From assembly GCA_002341185.1 (NCBI GenBank), contig DDNP01000030.1, positions 1 to 35,823 on the forward strand: a DNA stretch of 35,823 bases. The letters are read 5' to 3'. Under the pieces are notes generated by a model that was not told the DNA's origin, searched no databases, and was given only the letters and a program-made list of their open reading frames with translations. Origin of the DNA: Candidatus Neomicrothrix sp. UBA2517 (GTDB lineage: Bacteria; Actinomycetota; Acidimicrobiia; Acidimicrobiales; UBA8592). Shown here in pieces: positions 24,681 through 32,588 of this stretch; position 1 is the stretch's first letter; every line of letters begins with the position of its first letter. The position numbers and the translations under genes were made by a program.

Positions 24681-25700
24681 CTACTTTCCCTTCAGCGCCT
24701 CAATAGCCAACCTAAATGCGTCATCACATTTCGTATCAACAGGAGGACGCAAAGTAACCCCGCTAACGAGGCCACCGAAGCGTTCATGCACCTCATCCGC
24801 CAAACCATCAAATGAGCAAGCAATAACAACTTGATGGAATAACTCACCAGGAATCAACCGGTAGCTATCCTTGCCTTCACCAGCCGAAAACCGTTTTCGC
24901 AGATCCACACCCAAATCCCTAAAGCCCAAAAGGTCAAGAGTCGGCGCATAAGCAGGAGTTGAATATAAGAAAGCAAGCATTCTTTTCTTCTCATCAATAA
25001 GCCTTTCACGCTCCTCAGCAGCATCTGTTACCACCGTCAACGGAGCAGCGATCACCGGAAAGATTCTCTTCAGATTCACTCCTAAAGTGGAATCAATCAA
25101 AGGAATAATATTTTCTCTCAGATGCAAAGAATGCGAATTAGTTGGATGTGTAATTAAACCATCACACTGTTCAGCAGCCAATTTACTCAACCTCGGGCCC
25201 ACCGCTCCCAACCAAATCTCAGGAACGCGAACGCCACCTAAAGACTCAGGAATAAATTCATCCTGTAAACGAGACAAATTATAGAACTCACCGTGAAAGG
25301 GAATACACTCCCTCTGCCCGAAAGAATTAAAACATGCCTTAACAACGCCAATATATTCACTCAACCTATTCACAGGATTATCAAAAGGCATTCCATATCG
25401 TTCCTCAATATTTTTTCGGACCTGAGTACCTAAACCCAAATCAAAGCGCCCCTCAGATAACCGTGCAAGGTCCCAAGCAGAAAGAGCTGAAAGCATGGGG
25501 CTTCTAACAAAAGCTAGAGCAACTCCTGTACGCACATGTAGCGAAGACGTTGCTTCTAAAGCAAGAGAAGACATAACAAATGGGTCATGAACCATTTCAG
25601 GAATATGTAAAGTATCAAAACCCAAAGACTCGACCCGACGAGCATAGTCTCTAACATCACGTAACTGCATTCGAGGATTGATCCCAGCAACAATCTCCAT
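24681..25700 (-). CDS. LLM-class F420-dependent oxidoreductase 6 (MSMEG_2256-like)
   Basis: A 339-residue luciferase-like TIM-barrel protein of a different subgroup from the other five. Marker segments are FDTLHIPEMVHDPFVMSSLAL, VRTGVALAFVRSPMLSAL, RFDLGLGTQVRKNIEERYG and PEIWLGAVGPRLSKLAAE. The QVRxNIExRYGMPF pattern is typical, from memory, of the mycobacterial MSMEG_2256 group of probable F420-dependent enzymes. The ribosome site AAAGGAG is strong and five bases from the ATG. It is a single-gene unit, divergent from an acyl-CoA dehydrogenase across 82 bases, with which it may be co-expressed. Substrate unknown; a role in oxidative lipid or terpenoid metabolism is inferred from the neighbourhood. 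Confidence 0.88.
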   Translation of the reverse strand: MEIVAGINPRMQLRDVRDYARRVESLGFDTLHIPEMVHDPFVMSSLALEATSSLHVRTGVALAFVRSPMLSALSAWDLARLSEGRFDLGLGTQVRKNIEERYGMPFDNPVNRLSEYIGVVKACFNSFGQRECIPFHGEFYNLSRLQDEFIPESLGGVRVPEIWLGAVGPRLSKLAAEQCDGLITHPTNSHSLHLRENIIPLIDSTLGVNLKRIFPVIAAPLTVVTDAAEERERLIDEKKRMLAFLYSTPAYAPTLDLLGFRDLGVDLRKRFSAGEGKDSYRLIPGELFHQVVIACSFDGLADEVHERFGGLVSGVTLRPPVDTKCDDAFRLAIEALKGK

Positions 25701-25782
25701 TTACGCTCCTTTACCCTCATGTAACAATAGAAGAATTTCCGCTGAGTTACTTTTCCACGCAACTTTCAACTAACGTCACATC

Positions 25783-26892
25783 ATGATCTCATTGATTGAA
25801 TTTAAACACAAAGCTAGAGACTGGATACAAAGGAACCTCGAAATTGCACCCCCAAATTACGGAGCAATCCTGCCACCAAATCTAGAAAAAGTAGGTGTTG
25901 ATTGGCAGAAGAGATTATTTCATGAAGGGTGGGCAGGAATTCACTGGCCAAAAAAACACGGTGGATTAGGGCTTACACCAGAGCACCAATCTATTTGGCT
26001 TGAAGAATGCGCACGAGCTGATGTTCCACCATATGTAAACATGGTTGGGGTTGTTCTCGCAGGACAAGGTGTACAAATTTTTGGGACAGATCACCAGAAA
26101 AACCTACATCTAAAATCAATTATTGATGCGACACAACTCTGGTGTCAGCTCTTTTCAGAACCTGAATCCGGGTCCGATTTAGGGTCACTTCGCACCACCG
26201 CCGAATCAGATGGAGATGGATGGATAGTGAATGGGCAAAAGGTCTGGTGCAGTGGAGGTCGATATAGCAACTGGGGAATACTTATGGCCCGCACAGACCC
26301 AAACCTTCCAAAGCATCGCGGTATCAGTTTCTTTCTAATTGATATGCATAGCGATGGTATAGAAACACGCCCCTTGCGCCAAATGACAGGTGAAGAAGAA
26401 TTTGATGAAGTATTCTTCACCGATGTTTCACTTCCCCAAACTGCACTCCTAGGTCCGTTAAATGGAGGATGGCATGTAGGTATGGATATCTTGACAAAGG
26501 AAAGAGGCTCAATAGGGGCAGGAGCAATAACAATGCAGCGAAGACTAGATAGCCTTCAATCTCTAGCGAATAAAGAGCTATCGCATGACAAACGGCAACA
26601 GCTCGTGCAGTTGCTCATAAAAGGGAAAAGCTATCATTACTTAGGCCAACGTCAAGGGCCAGCAGCATCGGTTTCCTCTTCTTTGAATAAATTAGGGATC
26701 ACAGAATTAATGTTTGATATCGCTAACTTACGAGCAAATATTGCCGAAACTGAAGCGTTATTATCTGGGGCTGGTTCAGACAGCTTGCTTTCGGCACCGG
26801 GAGCGAAGATAGCGGGAGGGACGTCACAAATACAAAAGAATATTATTGGCGAGCGAATACTCGGCCTTCCCAAAGAACCAAAACCTAGCTGA
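25783..26892 (+). CDS. Acyl-CoA dehydrogenase with base shifted to helix G
   Basis: A 369-residue FAD acyl-CoA dehydrogenase of the FadE type: FHEGWAGIHWPKKHGGLGL, WCQLFSEPESGSDLGSL, WIVNGQKVWCSGG and GISFFLIDMHSDGIETRPL, then the C-terminal AGGTSQIQKNIIGERILGLP. At the canonical base position the glutamate is alanine (A344 in KIAGGTSQ), but E240 in LTKERGSIGAG occupies the helix-G position that supplies the base in isovaleryl-CoA dehydrogenase. The enzyme is therefore probably active, on a short or branched acyl-CoA. It could instead be the structural partner of a heteromeric dehydrogenase, as in actinobacterial FadE pairs. No ribosome site is evident before the ATG. Divergent from LLM 6; convergent with selO across six bases. 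Confidence 0.9.
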   Translation: MISLIEFKHKARDWIQRNLEIAPPNYGAILPPNLEKVGVDWQKRLFHEGWAGIHWPKKHGGLGLTPEHQSIWLEECARADVPPYVNMVGVVLAGQGVQIFGTDHQKNLHLKSIIDATQLWCQLFSEPESGSDLGSLRTTAESDGDGWIVNGQKVWCSGGRYSNWGILMARTDPNLPKHRGISFFLIDMHSDGIETRPLRQMTGEEEFDEVFFTDVSLPQTALLGPLNGGWHVGMDILTKERGSIGAGAITMQRRLDSLQSLANKELSHDKRQQLVQLLIKGKSYHYLGQRQGPAASVSSSLNKLGITELMFDIANLRANIAETEALLSGAGSDSLLSAPGAKIAGGTSQIQKNIIGERILGLPKEPKPS

Positions 26893-26898
26893 CTATAA

Positions 26899-28515
26899 TC
26901 AGCTACTGCAGCTAAGCATGGAACACCCAGCGCGATCCTTTGCCCAGTCAGGACGCTTCACAGCCCATTTATCAAATTGGGGCTGGTCATCATAAGGGGT
27001 CTTGAGCATCGTCTGAAGATCATAGAGCATACTTAGGTCACCTTGTTCCGCAGAATCTATTGCTAGCTGAGCTAAATAATTTCTCAGAACATACTTTGGA
27101 TTGACCTGATCCATTTGCGCTTTTCGTCGATCATCAGGAATTTCTTGGCCCCGGAGAACATCACGATAATTCTCTATCCAGTCCCGAAGAGTCTCCCAAT
27201 GTGATTCGGACTTAGATACAGGCTCATAGTAGGAACTCTTAAGAAGAGCGGATATTTCATCAATACTGATGTCAGAACCCACCGTTATAGAAGATAAAGA
27301 ACGGAAAAAAATAGTCATGTCTATTTCCCCTGTTTCGAGAATAGAAAATAAATCTGTAATCACTCGTTGCGATGAGCTTGAACTATATTCAACCAATCCC
27401 AACTTGGCAGCTATCATCTCAGACCAACTTCGTGAAAATATTTCCTCATACTCATCTAAAGCTTCTTGTAACGGCTCAACACTACCCACTACCGGATAAA
27501 TCGCATTAGCTAACTGAGCTAAATTCCAATGCCCCACAGCGGGTTGATTACGAAATCGGTATCGACGTTGGTGTCGGTCAGTAGTGTTTGGGGTCCAATC
27601 CGGGTCAAAATCATCTACCCATCCATACGGTCCATAGTCAATAGTCAGTCCATGTATTGACATGTTGTCGGTATTCATCACCCCATGCACGAAACCAACA
27701 CGCTGCCAGTGCGCCATTAATAAAGCTGTAGAGGAAATGACTTCTCGGTAAAAATCGACATATTTCTCAGGTGAAGTATCACTGATTTCAGGAAAATGAT
27801 GTTTGATTGTGAAGTCAAGCAACGCTTTTAATCCATCAATATTTTCCCGAGCAGAAAAAATTTCAAAGCTTCCAAATCGAATAAATGATTCAGCGACACG
27901 ACACACAACTGCACCGATTTCTTCAGCTAGATTTCCATCGTAAAACATGTCCCGGACGACGTTATCTCCAGTATTACAAAGGCTAAGCGCACGCGTAGTA
28001 GGCACGTGGAGATAATGCATAGCCTCACTGCATAAATACTCTCTGATGGAGGATCTAAGAACAGCTCTTCCATCACCACTTCGCGAATATGGTGTTGGAC
28101 CGGCGCCTTTTAATTGCAACATATAATTTTTCGAATCTATTCCTTGAAGCTCACCCAAATTGATTGCTCGTCCATCACCTAATTGCCCAGCCCAATTCCC
28201 AAATTGATGTCCCCCGTAGCACATCGCGTGCGGATCCATATCCGCGGTAACTGCATTTCCAGAAAAGACTTCAGCAAATTCGTCAGAGTCTGCAAGGCCG
28301 CTTGATATGCCGAGTAGTAAACGGACTTCCTCGGACACAACAAGGGTTTTCGGAGCAGCCGTCGGAGTAGGAAAGACTCTTGAATAGTAAGCGTCATGAA
28401 CCTGACGACGAGTATTAGAAAGGTCCTGATCACCACTTAACTCAGTTGTGAATGGATTATCAAACTTTAGGTCCCCTAATGTAACTTGTCGCATTCGTGA
28501 TTCAGGCTTCTCCAT
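26899..28515 (-). CDS. selO: Protein adenylyltransferase SelO (YdiU family), Cys form
   Basis: A 538-residue pseudokinase-fold enzyme that transfers AMP from ATP to Ser, Thr or Tyr of proteins, linked to oxidative stress. Long-form SelO motifs are present: FDNPFTTELSGD, YSRVFPTPTAAP, CYGGHQFGNWAGQLGDGRA, LKGAGPTPYSRSGDGRAVLR and VMNTDNMS...TIDYGPYGW, whose aspartates (about residues 283 and 293) act in catalysis and metal binding. The C-terminus ends CSMLSCSS, with cysteine where eukaryotic forms carry selenocysteine. The start at 28515 is preferred because a purine-rich GAAAGAGAGAG lies before it; an ATG at 28569 would add 18 residues without a ribosome site. It stands alone, divergent from the kinase gene, with no link to the catabolic genes beyond position. 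Confidence 0.93.
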   Translation of the reverse strand: MEKPESRMRQVTLGDLKFDNPFTTELSGDQDLSNTRRQVHDAYYSRVFPTPTAAPKTLVVSEEVRLLLGISSGLADSDEFAEVFSGNAVTADMDPHAMCYGGHQFGNWAGQLGDGRAINLGELQGIDSKNYMLQLKGAGPTPYSRSGDGRAVLRSSIREYLCSEAMHYLHVPTTRALSLCNTGDNVVRDMFYDGNLAEEIGAVVCRVAESFIRFGSFEIFSARENIDGLKALLDFTIKHHFPEISDTSPEKYVDFYREVISSTALLMAHWQRVGFVHGVMNTDNMSIHGLTIDYGPYGWVDDFDPDWTPNTTDRHQRRYRFRNQPAVGHWNLAQLANAIYPVVGSVEPLQEALDEYEEIFSRSWSEMIAAKLGLVEYSSSSSQRVITDLFSILETGEIDMTIFFRSLSSITVGSDISIDEISALLKSSYYEPVSKSESHWETLRDWIENYRDVLRGQEIPDDRRKAQMDQVNPKYVLRNYLAQLAIDSAEQGDLSMLYDLQTMLKTPYDDQPQFDKWAVKRPDWAKDRAGCSMLSCSS

Positions 28516-28582
28516 CAAACTCTCTCTTTCGTAGCCTCTACGATAGTTCGCAAAAACCGTTGTCACCATCTACGATCAATCT

Positions 28583-29683
28583 GTGTGGAAACATGAAGAT
28601 GTAGATCCATTTAACGATGAGCCCCAACCCGAGACAGCACTTGTGCGAGCTGGCGAAGATTTAGATTGGCAAACTGTTGAATCATTTTTGCGGGATTCAC
28701 TTCCACAAGAGATAGATACCACTGGAAAATTTGATATCCGCCAATTCCCCAATGGGGCAGCAAACCTAACATACCTAATTTCATTTGGGGAAACTGAACT
28801 TGTTTTGAGGCGACCTCCATTTGGGGATTTAGCCCCTGGAGCTCACGATATGACGAGAGAATATAAGGTTCTATCAAAACTTTGGAAGATCTTCCCAAAG
28901 GCGCCTCGCGCATATCTATTTTGTGATGACGAGACCGTTGCAGGCGCCGCAATGTTTGTTATGGAACGCCGCGTCGGTGAAGTAATACGTGGAATCATTC
29001 CCCATTCAATGAGGCACCATGACCGTTTAGGAAATCGAATTGGTCGTGCACTATCCTCAGCGATTGCCGAATTTCATGCGTTAAGCCCAGCTGATATCAA
29101 GTTGGAAACTTTAGGCAAGCCGGATGGTTTTGTTCTGCGGCAAGTTGAAGGATGGAAAAAAAGATGGGATCTAGTTTCTGCTGAACAGCACCAACACGGA
29201 ATGAATGACGTATACAGCGCCTTACTAGCTGACTTACCAGAGCCTCAACGAGTAGCGTTCGTTCATAACGACCTCAAACTTGATAATTGCATGTTCGAAG
29301 CAGATAACCCAGATGATGTTTACGCAATATTTGACTGGGATATGACAACACTGGGGGACCCCCTTGTTGACTTCGGAACGCTACTGAATTATTGGCCTGA
29401 CCCCGACGATGACCCTGATGTGGTTCGAGGCGGCCATGCGGGACTTAATCAAATGGGCCTGCCAAGCAGGGCACAAATGACAGAATATTATGCAGAAAAA
29501 TCTTCACTAGACTTAGCAAATATTCATTGGTACGAGGCCTTTGCACAATGGAAAACAGCAACCGTTCTCCAGCAACTTCATTACCGGTGGAAAGTTGGCG
29601 ACAGCACGGACGAACGCATGGCAACTATTGCTGATGGTTTACCGCGCTTCATTCAAAAAGCTGAAGACCTACTCAATATGTAA
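28583..29683 (+). CDS. APH-family phosphotransferase of ACAD10/11-LvaA type (possible hydroxyacyl-CoA kinase)
   Basis: A 366-residue aminoglycoside-phosphotransferase-fold kinase. It has the N-lobe LVLRRPPFGDLAPGAHDM, typical of the group fused to acyl-CoA dehydrogenases in ACAD10/11, the catalytic loop HNDLKLDN (D230, N235) and the metal-binding IFDWDMTTLGDP (D251 and D253). Relatives phosphorylate 4-hydroxyacyl-CoAs (LvaA, ACAD11) so that the hydroxyl can be removed; true aminoglycoside resistance is unlikely. The start is GTG at 28583 with no evident ribosome site. It is divergent from selO across 67 bases and convergent with an acyl-CoA synthetase across one base. A stand-alone dehydrogenase lies 1.7 kb upstream. 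The hydroxyacyl-CoA role is inference. Confidence 0.85.
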   Translation: MWKHEDVDPFNDEPQPETALVRAGEDLDWQTVESFLRDSLPQEIDTTGKFDIRQFPNGAANLTYLISFGETELVLRRPPFGDLAPGAHDMTREYKVLSKLWKIFPKAPRAYLFCDDETVAGAAMFVMERRVGEVIRGIIPHSMRHHDRLGNRIGRALSSAIAEFHALSPADIKLETLGKPDGFVLRQVEGWKKRWDLVSAEQHQHGMNDVYSALLADLPEPQRVAFVHNDLKLDNCMFEADNPDDVYAIFDWDMTTLGDPLVDFGTLLNYWPDPDDDPDVVRGGHAGLNQMGLPSRAQMTEYYAEKSSLDLANIHWYEAFAQWKTATVLQQLHYRWKVGDSTDERMATIADGLPRFIQKAEDLLNM

Positions 29684-29684
29684 A

Positions 29685-31223
29685 TTACTCAGTAGCGTCG
29701 TAGCTGTATAGCTCTCGAAGTTCTCGCTTTAGGATTTTTCCACTAGCATTTCGAGGAATTACATCAATGAATTCAACAGCCTTTACCGTCTTGAACGGCG
29801 CTAGCTTTCCTTCACAATGATTAATCACATCATCTGCCGTCAGTGAATCATCAGAACGAACGATCACTGCCAAAGGAGATTCACCCCATTTTTGTGATGG
29901 GATTCCAATTACTCCAGCATCATTGATCTTTTCATGCGCTAATAACACATTCTCTATTTCAGCTGGGTAAACGTTCTCTCCGCCAGAGATCAACATATCT
30001 TTCACACGATCAACGATTGTGACAAAACCATCCTCATCCATCGTCGCGACATCTCCAGTCTTAAGCCATCCATTAACCAGTGCTTCTTCATTCGCTTCAG
30101 GCCTATTCCAATATCCAACCATAATATGGGGGCCCTTCACTTCAACTTCCCCAGCTTCACCTGGGCTACATTCATTACCGGTTTCATCAACGACACGGAC
30201 TTCAGTAAAGGTGAAGGCTTTTCCAGTTGATCCTGCTCTAGTAACAGCATCTTCTGAAGAGATAATGCATGCGGGCCCACAAGTTTCAGTCAAGCCATAG
30301 ACCTGATGGATCTCTATTCCCATATTCGTATATGTTTCAATTAAGGACACAGGAACAGGTGCAGCGCCGCTAATTACGTTGCGTAGTGTCGAGTGGTCAT
30401 GATTTTCAGCATCATGTGTAAGTAACATGAACTGCAACATAACGGGAACCATCAGTGTCGTATTAATCTTTTCATCACGAATCAAGTCCCAGGATGCGGT
30501 AGGGTCGAATGCTTTCATTAGGGTTATCGAACCACCAACGAATACTGACGTAATGACTGGTGTTAGCGCACCAACATGAAACAAAGGAAGAGCATTCAAG
30601 AATCTGTCAAAATGCTGCATATCTGCAGTTGTCGCATTCGTAATGTTCGCCCACAATACTGTGTTGTGACTATGCATTACGCCTTTAGGTAAGCCGGTTG
30701 TCCCTGATGTATACATAATGAACACAAGGTCATCATCGCCGCCTGATACCTCAGGCTCTTCCATGCTTGAAGATGACATCCATTCGCTGTAACCAACAGC
30801 TCCCTCAATTGTTTCTCCACCAACTTGTATAAACGTTGAAATATCTGTCTTGTCACCACGGCTACGGAGTTCAGTAACGACCTCTGAGAATTCTTCGCTG
30901 AAAAGAAGAACAGTAACTCCTGCGTCATGAAGAATGAATTCAAGCTCGTCCGCAACAAGTCGCCAGTTCAAAGGAACGTTAACGCCGCCGATTTTCGCTA
31001 CCGCAAAGAAAGACTCAATGAACTCTTTCCCATTCATTAAAAGAAGACCGACGCGGTCTCCGTGAGTCATTCCTGAATTGGTGAGAGCGTGAGCAACTTG
31101 ATTTGATCGTTCGTTGAGTTCACGGTACGACAAGCGCAACTCACTAGCTGGTTCATAGATGGCTTCCAACCCGCTGTCTCTTCGTGCTCTGTTCGTAAGA
31201 AAATTTCCTATATTCTGTGGCAT
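29685..31223 (-). CDS. Long/medium-chain acyl-CoA synthetase (AMP-forming)
   Basis: A 512-residue ANL-superfamily ligase that activates a carboxylic acid with ATP and CoA. The P-loop YTSGTTGLPKGV begins near residue 171; LPLFHVGAL, the adenine-binding YGLTETCGP, the hinge aspartate region KTGDVATMDEDG, ISGGENVYPAEIE and the C-terminal catalytic lysine (K496 in NASGKILKREL) all fit. The start at 31223 is preferred over one 24 bases upstream because AAGGGAG lies six bases before it. The gene is divergent from the lactate-dehydrogenase-like gene across 105 bases and convergent with the APH-type kinase. It probably supplies the acyl-CoA for the beta-oxidation enzymes; chain type is unknown. Confidence 0.93.
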   Translation of the reverse strand: MPQNIGNFLTNRARRDSGLEAIYEPASELRLSYRELNERSNQVAHALTNSGMTHGDRVGLLLMNGKEFIESFFAVAKIGGVNVPLNWRLVADELEFILHDAGVTVLLFSEEFSEVVTELRSRGDKTDISTFIQVGGETIEGAVGYSEWMSSSSMEEPEVSGGDDDLVFIMYTSGTTGLPKGVMHSHNTVLWANITNATTADMQHFDRFLNALPLFHVGALTPVITSVFVGGSITLMKAFDPTASWDLIRDEKINTTLMVPVMLQFMLLTHDAENHDHSTLRNVISGAAPVPVSLIETYTNMGIEIHQVYGLTETCGPACIISSEDAVTRAGSTGKAFTFTEVRVVDETGNECSPGEAGEVEVKGPHIMVGYWNRPEANEEALVNGWLKTGDVATMDEDGFVTIVDRVKDMLISGGENVYPAEIENVLLAHEKINDAGVIGIPSQKWGESPLAVIVRSDDSLTADDVINHCEGKLAPFKTVKAVEFIDVIPRNASGKILKRELRELYSYDATE

Positions 31224-31288
31224 GCTAACTCCCTTTATGTACTTCATCTTAACGGTATCAAGGCGATCTGGAAATTCTTCCCCCTAGC

Positions 31289-31328
31289 GAATGAACGAAT
31301 TCCTTGAACTAAACGGTAAGGTTCATTC
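31289..31328 (+). promoter_or_regulatory. Inverted repeat ending at the lldD-like start codon
   Basis: GAATGAAC (31289-31296) and its exact complement GTTCATTC (31321-31328) are 24 bases apart, and the second arm ends immediately before the ATG at 31329. Arm centres are 32 bases apart, about three helical turns, as two half-sites for a dimeric regulator might be. In RNA the second arm would lie between the possible ribosome site (GGTAAG, 31315-31320) and the start codon, so a hairpin could hide the start. The repeat is certain; its function is not. Confidence 0.45.
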
Positions 31329-32588
31329 ATGTTCAGCTCATTGAAAGACGTTCTGCGTTTCAAAAGATTTGAAATCAGCCCTGCAAAACGTCGGCTAAGT
31401 AAAGCGGCAAATATAGGGGACCTCAGAATAATGGCAAAAAAACGATTGCCAGGCGGTGTCTTTGATTACATAGATGGAGCTGCAGAAGATGAGCGCACAT
31501 TGCGAAGGAATGTCTCAGCTTTTTCAGATTATGGTTTTAAGCCCAGAGTATTGCGTGATGTGTCAAATATTGATAGTTCGGTTGACATACTGGGGACAAG
31601 AGCGCCTATACCTTTAATTTGTTCACCCACAGGCTTTACGCGTATTGCCCATCCTGAAGGGGAACTTGCGGTGAGTAGATCCGCTGCTAGAGCAGAAATA
31701 CCATTTTGTTTATCGACAATGGCTACGAGGTCAATTGAAGAAATAGAGGATACAACGCTCCCGGAAGACACAGCGAGAGACTTTGCTCCTAGAAACTGGT
31801 TTCAAGTATACGTATGGAAAGACAAAGGACTACTGAGAGATCTATTAGGGAGAGCAAAGGATGCAAATTTTGAAACCATCGTGATAACTGTTGACACAGC
31901 AGTTCTCGGCCGAAGAGAGCGAGATGTGAGACGGGGTTTCACGCTTCCGCCACAATTAGGCCTCAGCACAATCATTGATGGAATCAGGAATCCTGGTTGG
32001 ACTTGGAACTTCGTCAAAAATGAACCAATACGATTTGCAAATGTTGTTGGGAAGTCAACAGACGATGGTAGTTCAGCAATTTCCTTGGCTAACCATGTAA
32101 ATGCTCAGTTTGACCAATCTTTATCCTGGCGTGACATTGAGTGGTTCAGGGAGCAATGGGATCAAAAGATTGTTCTTAAAGGTATACAAACTGTGGATGA
32201 TGCCAAGTTGTCTGCACAGCACAGTGTAGATGCCATAGCATTATCAAACCATGGTGGTAGACAATTAGATGATGCACCAAGCCCAATTAACTTAGTTAAA
32301 CCGGTAAGTGATGTTGTCGGCGATGATCTCGAGATTTATTGTGACGGAGGTATTAGGAGGGGAAGCGACATTGTTAAAGCAATAGCTATGGGAGCTGATG
32401 CATGCATGATTGGTCGCCCATTTCTTTACGGACTAGGTACTGCAGGAGAGGAAGGCATTGATTGGGTTCTGGATTTCCTCAAACAAGGGATGCATCAAAC
32501 AATGGCTTTACTCGGGGCAAGGAGTTTGGCTGACTTGAGCCCAGGCCTCATAGAAACAAGAAGCAAAAACTTATCGGATAACGATTAG
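31329..32588 (+). CDS. FMN-dependent alpha-hydroxy-acid dehydrogenase (L-lactate dehydrogenase-like)
   Basis: A 419-residue TIM-barrel flavoenzyme that oxidises L-2-hydroxy acids such as L-lactate to keto acids. It has FDYIDGAAEDE (45-55), PLICSPTGFTRIAHPEGE, WFQVYVWKD, ITVDTAVLGRRERDVR, the catalytic-base loop LSNHGGRQLD with H308, and the FMN-phosphate site YCDGGIRRGSDIVKA with GRPFLYGL. The family includes LldD, glycolate and mandelate oxidases and MftD; the residues seen do not fix the substrate. The weak ribosome site and the exact repeat before the start suggest translational or repressor control. It is a single-gene unit, and its stop overlaps the convergent MFS stop by four bases. Confidence 0.9.
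   Translation: MFSSLKDVLRFKRFEISPAKRRLSKAANIGDLRIMAKKRLPGGVFDYIDGAAEDERTLRRNVSAFSDYGFKPRVLRDVSNIDSSVDILGTRAPIPLICSPTGFTRIAHPEGELAVSRSAARAEIPFCLSTMATRSIEEIEDTTLPEDTARDFAPRNWFQVYVWKDKGLLRDLLGRAKDANFETIVITVDTAVLGRRERDVRRGFTLPPQLGLSTIIDGIRNPGWTWNFVKNEPIRFANVVGKSTDDGSSAISLANHVNAQFDQSLSWRDIEWFREQWDQKIVLKGIQTVDDAKLSAQHSVDAIALSNHGGRQLDDAPSPINLVKPVSDVVGDDLEIYCDGGIRRGSDIVKAIAMGADACMIGRPFLYGLGTAGEEGIDWVLDFLKQGMHQTMALLGARSLADLSPGLIETRSKNLSDND

Noticed and set aside
28570..29683. Aminoglycoside-resistance gene
   Set aside because: The APH fold is present, but the LRRPPFGDLAPGAHDM N-lobe belongs to the ACAD10/11-LvaA group, and the context is lipid catabolism.
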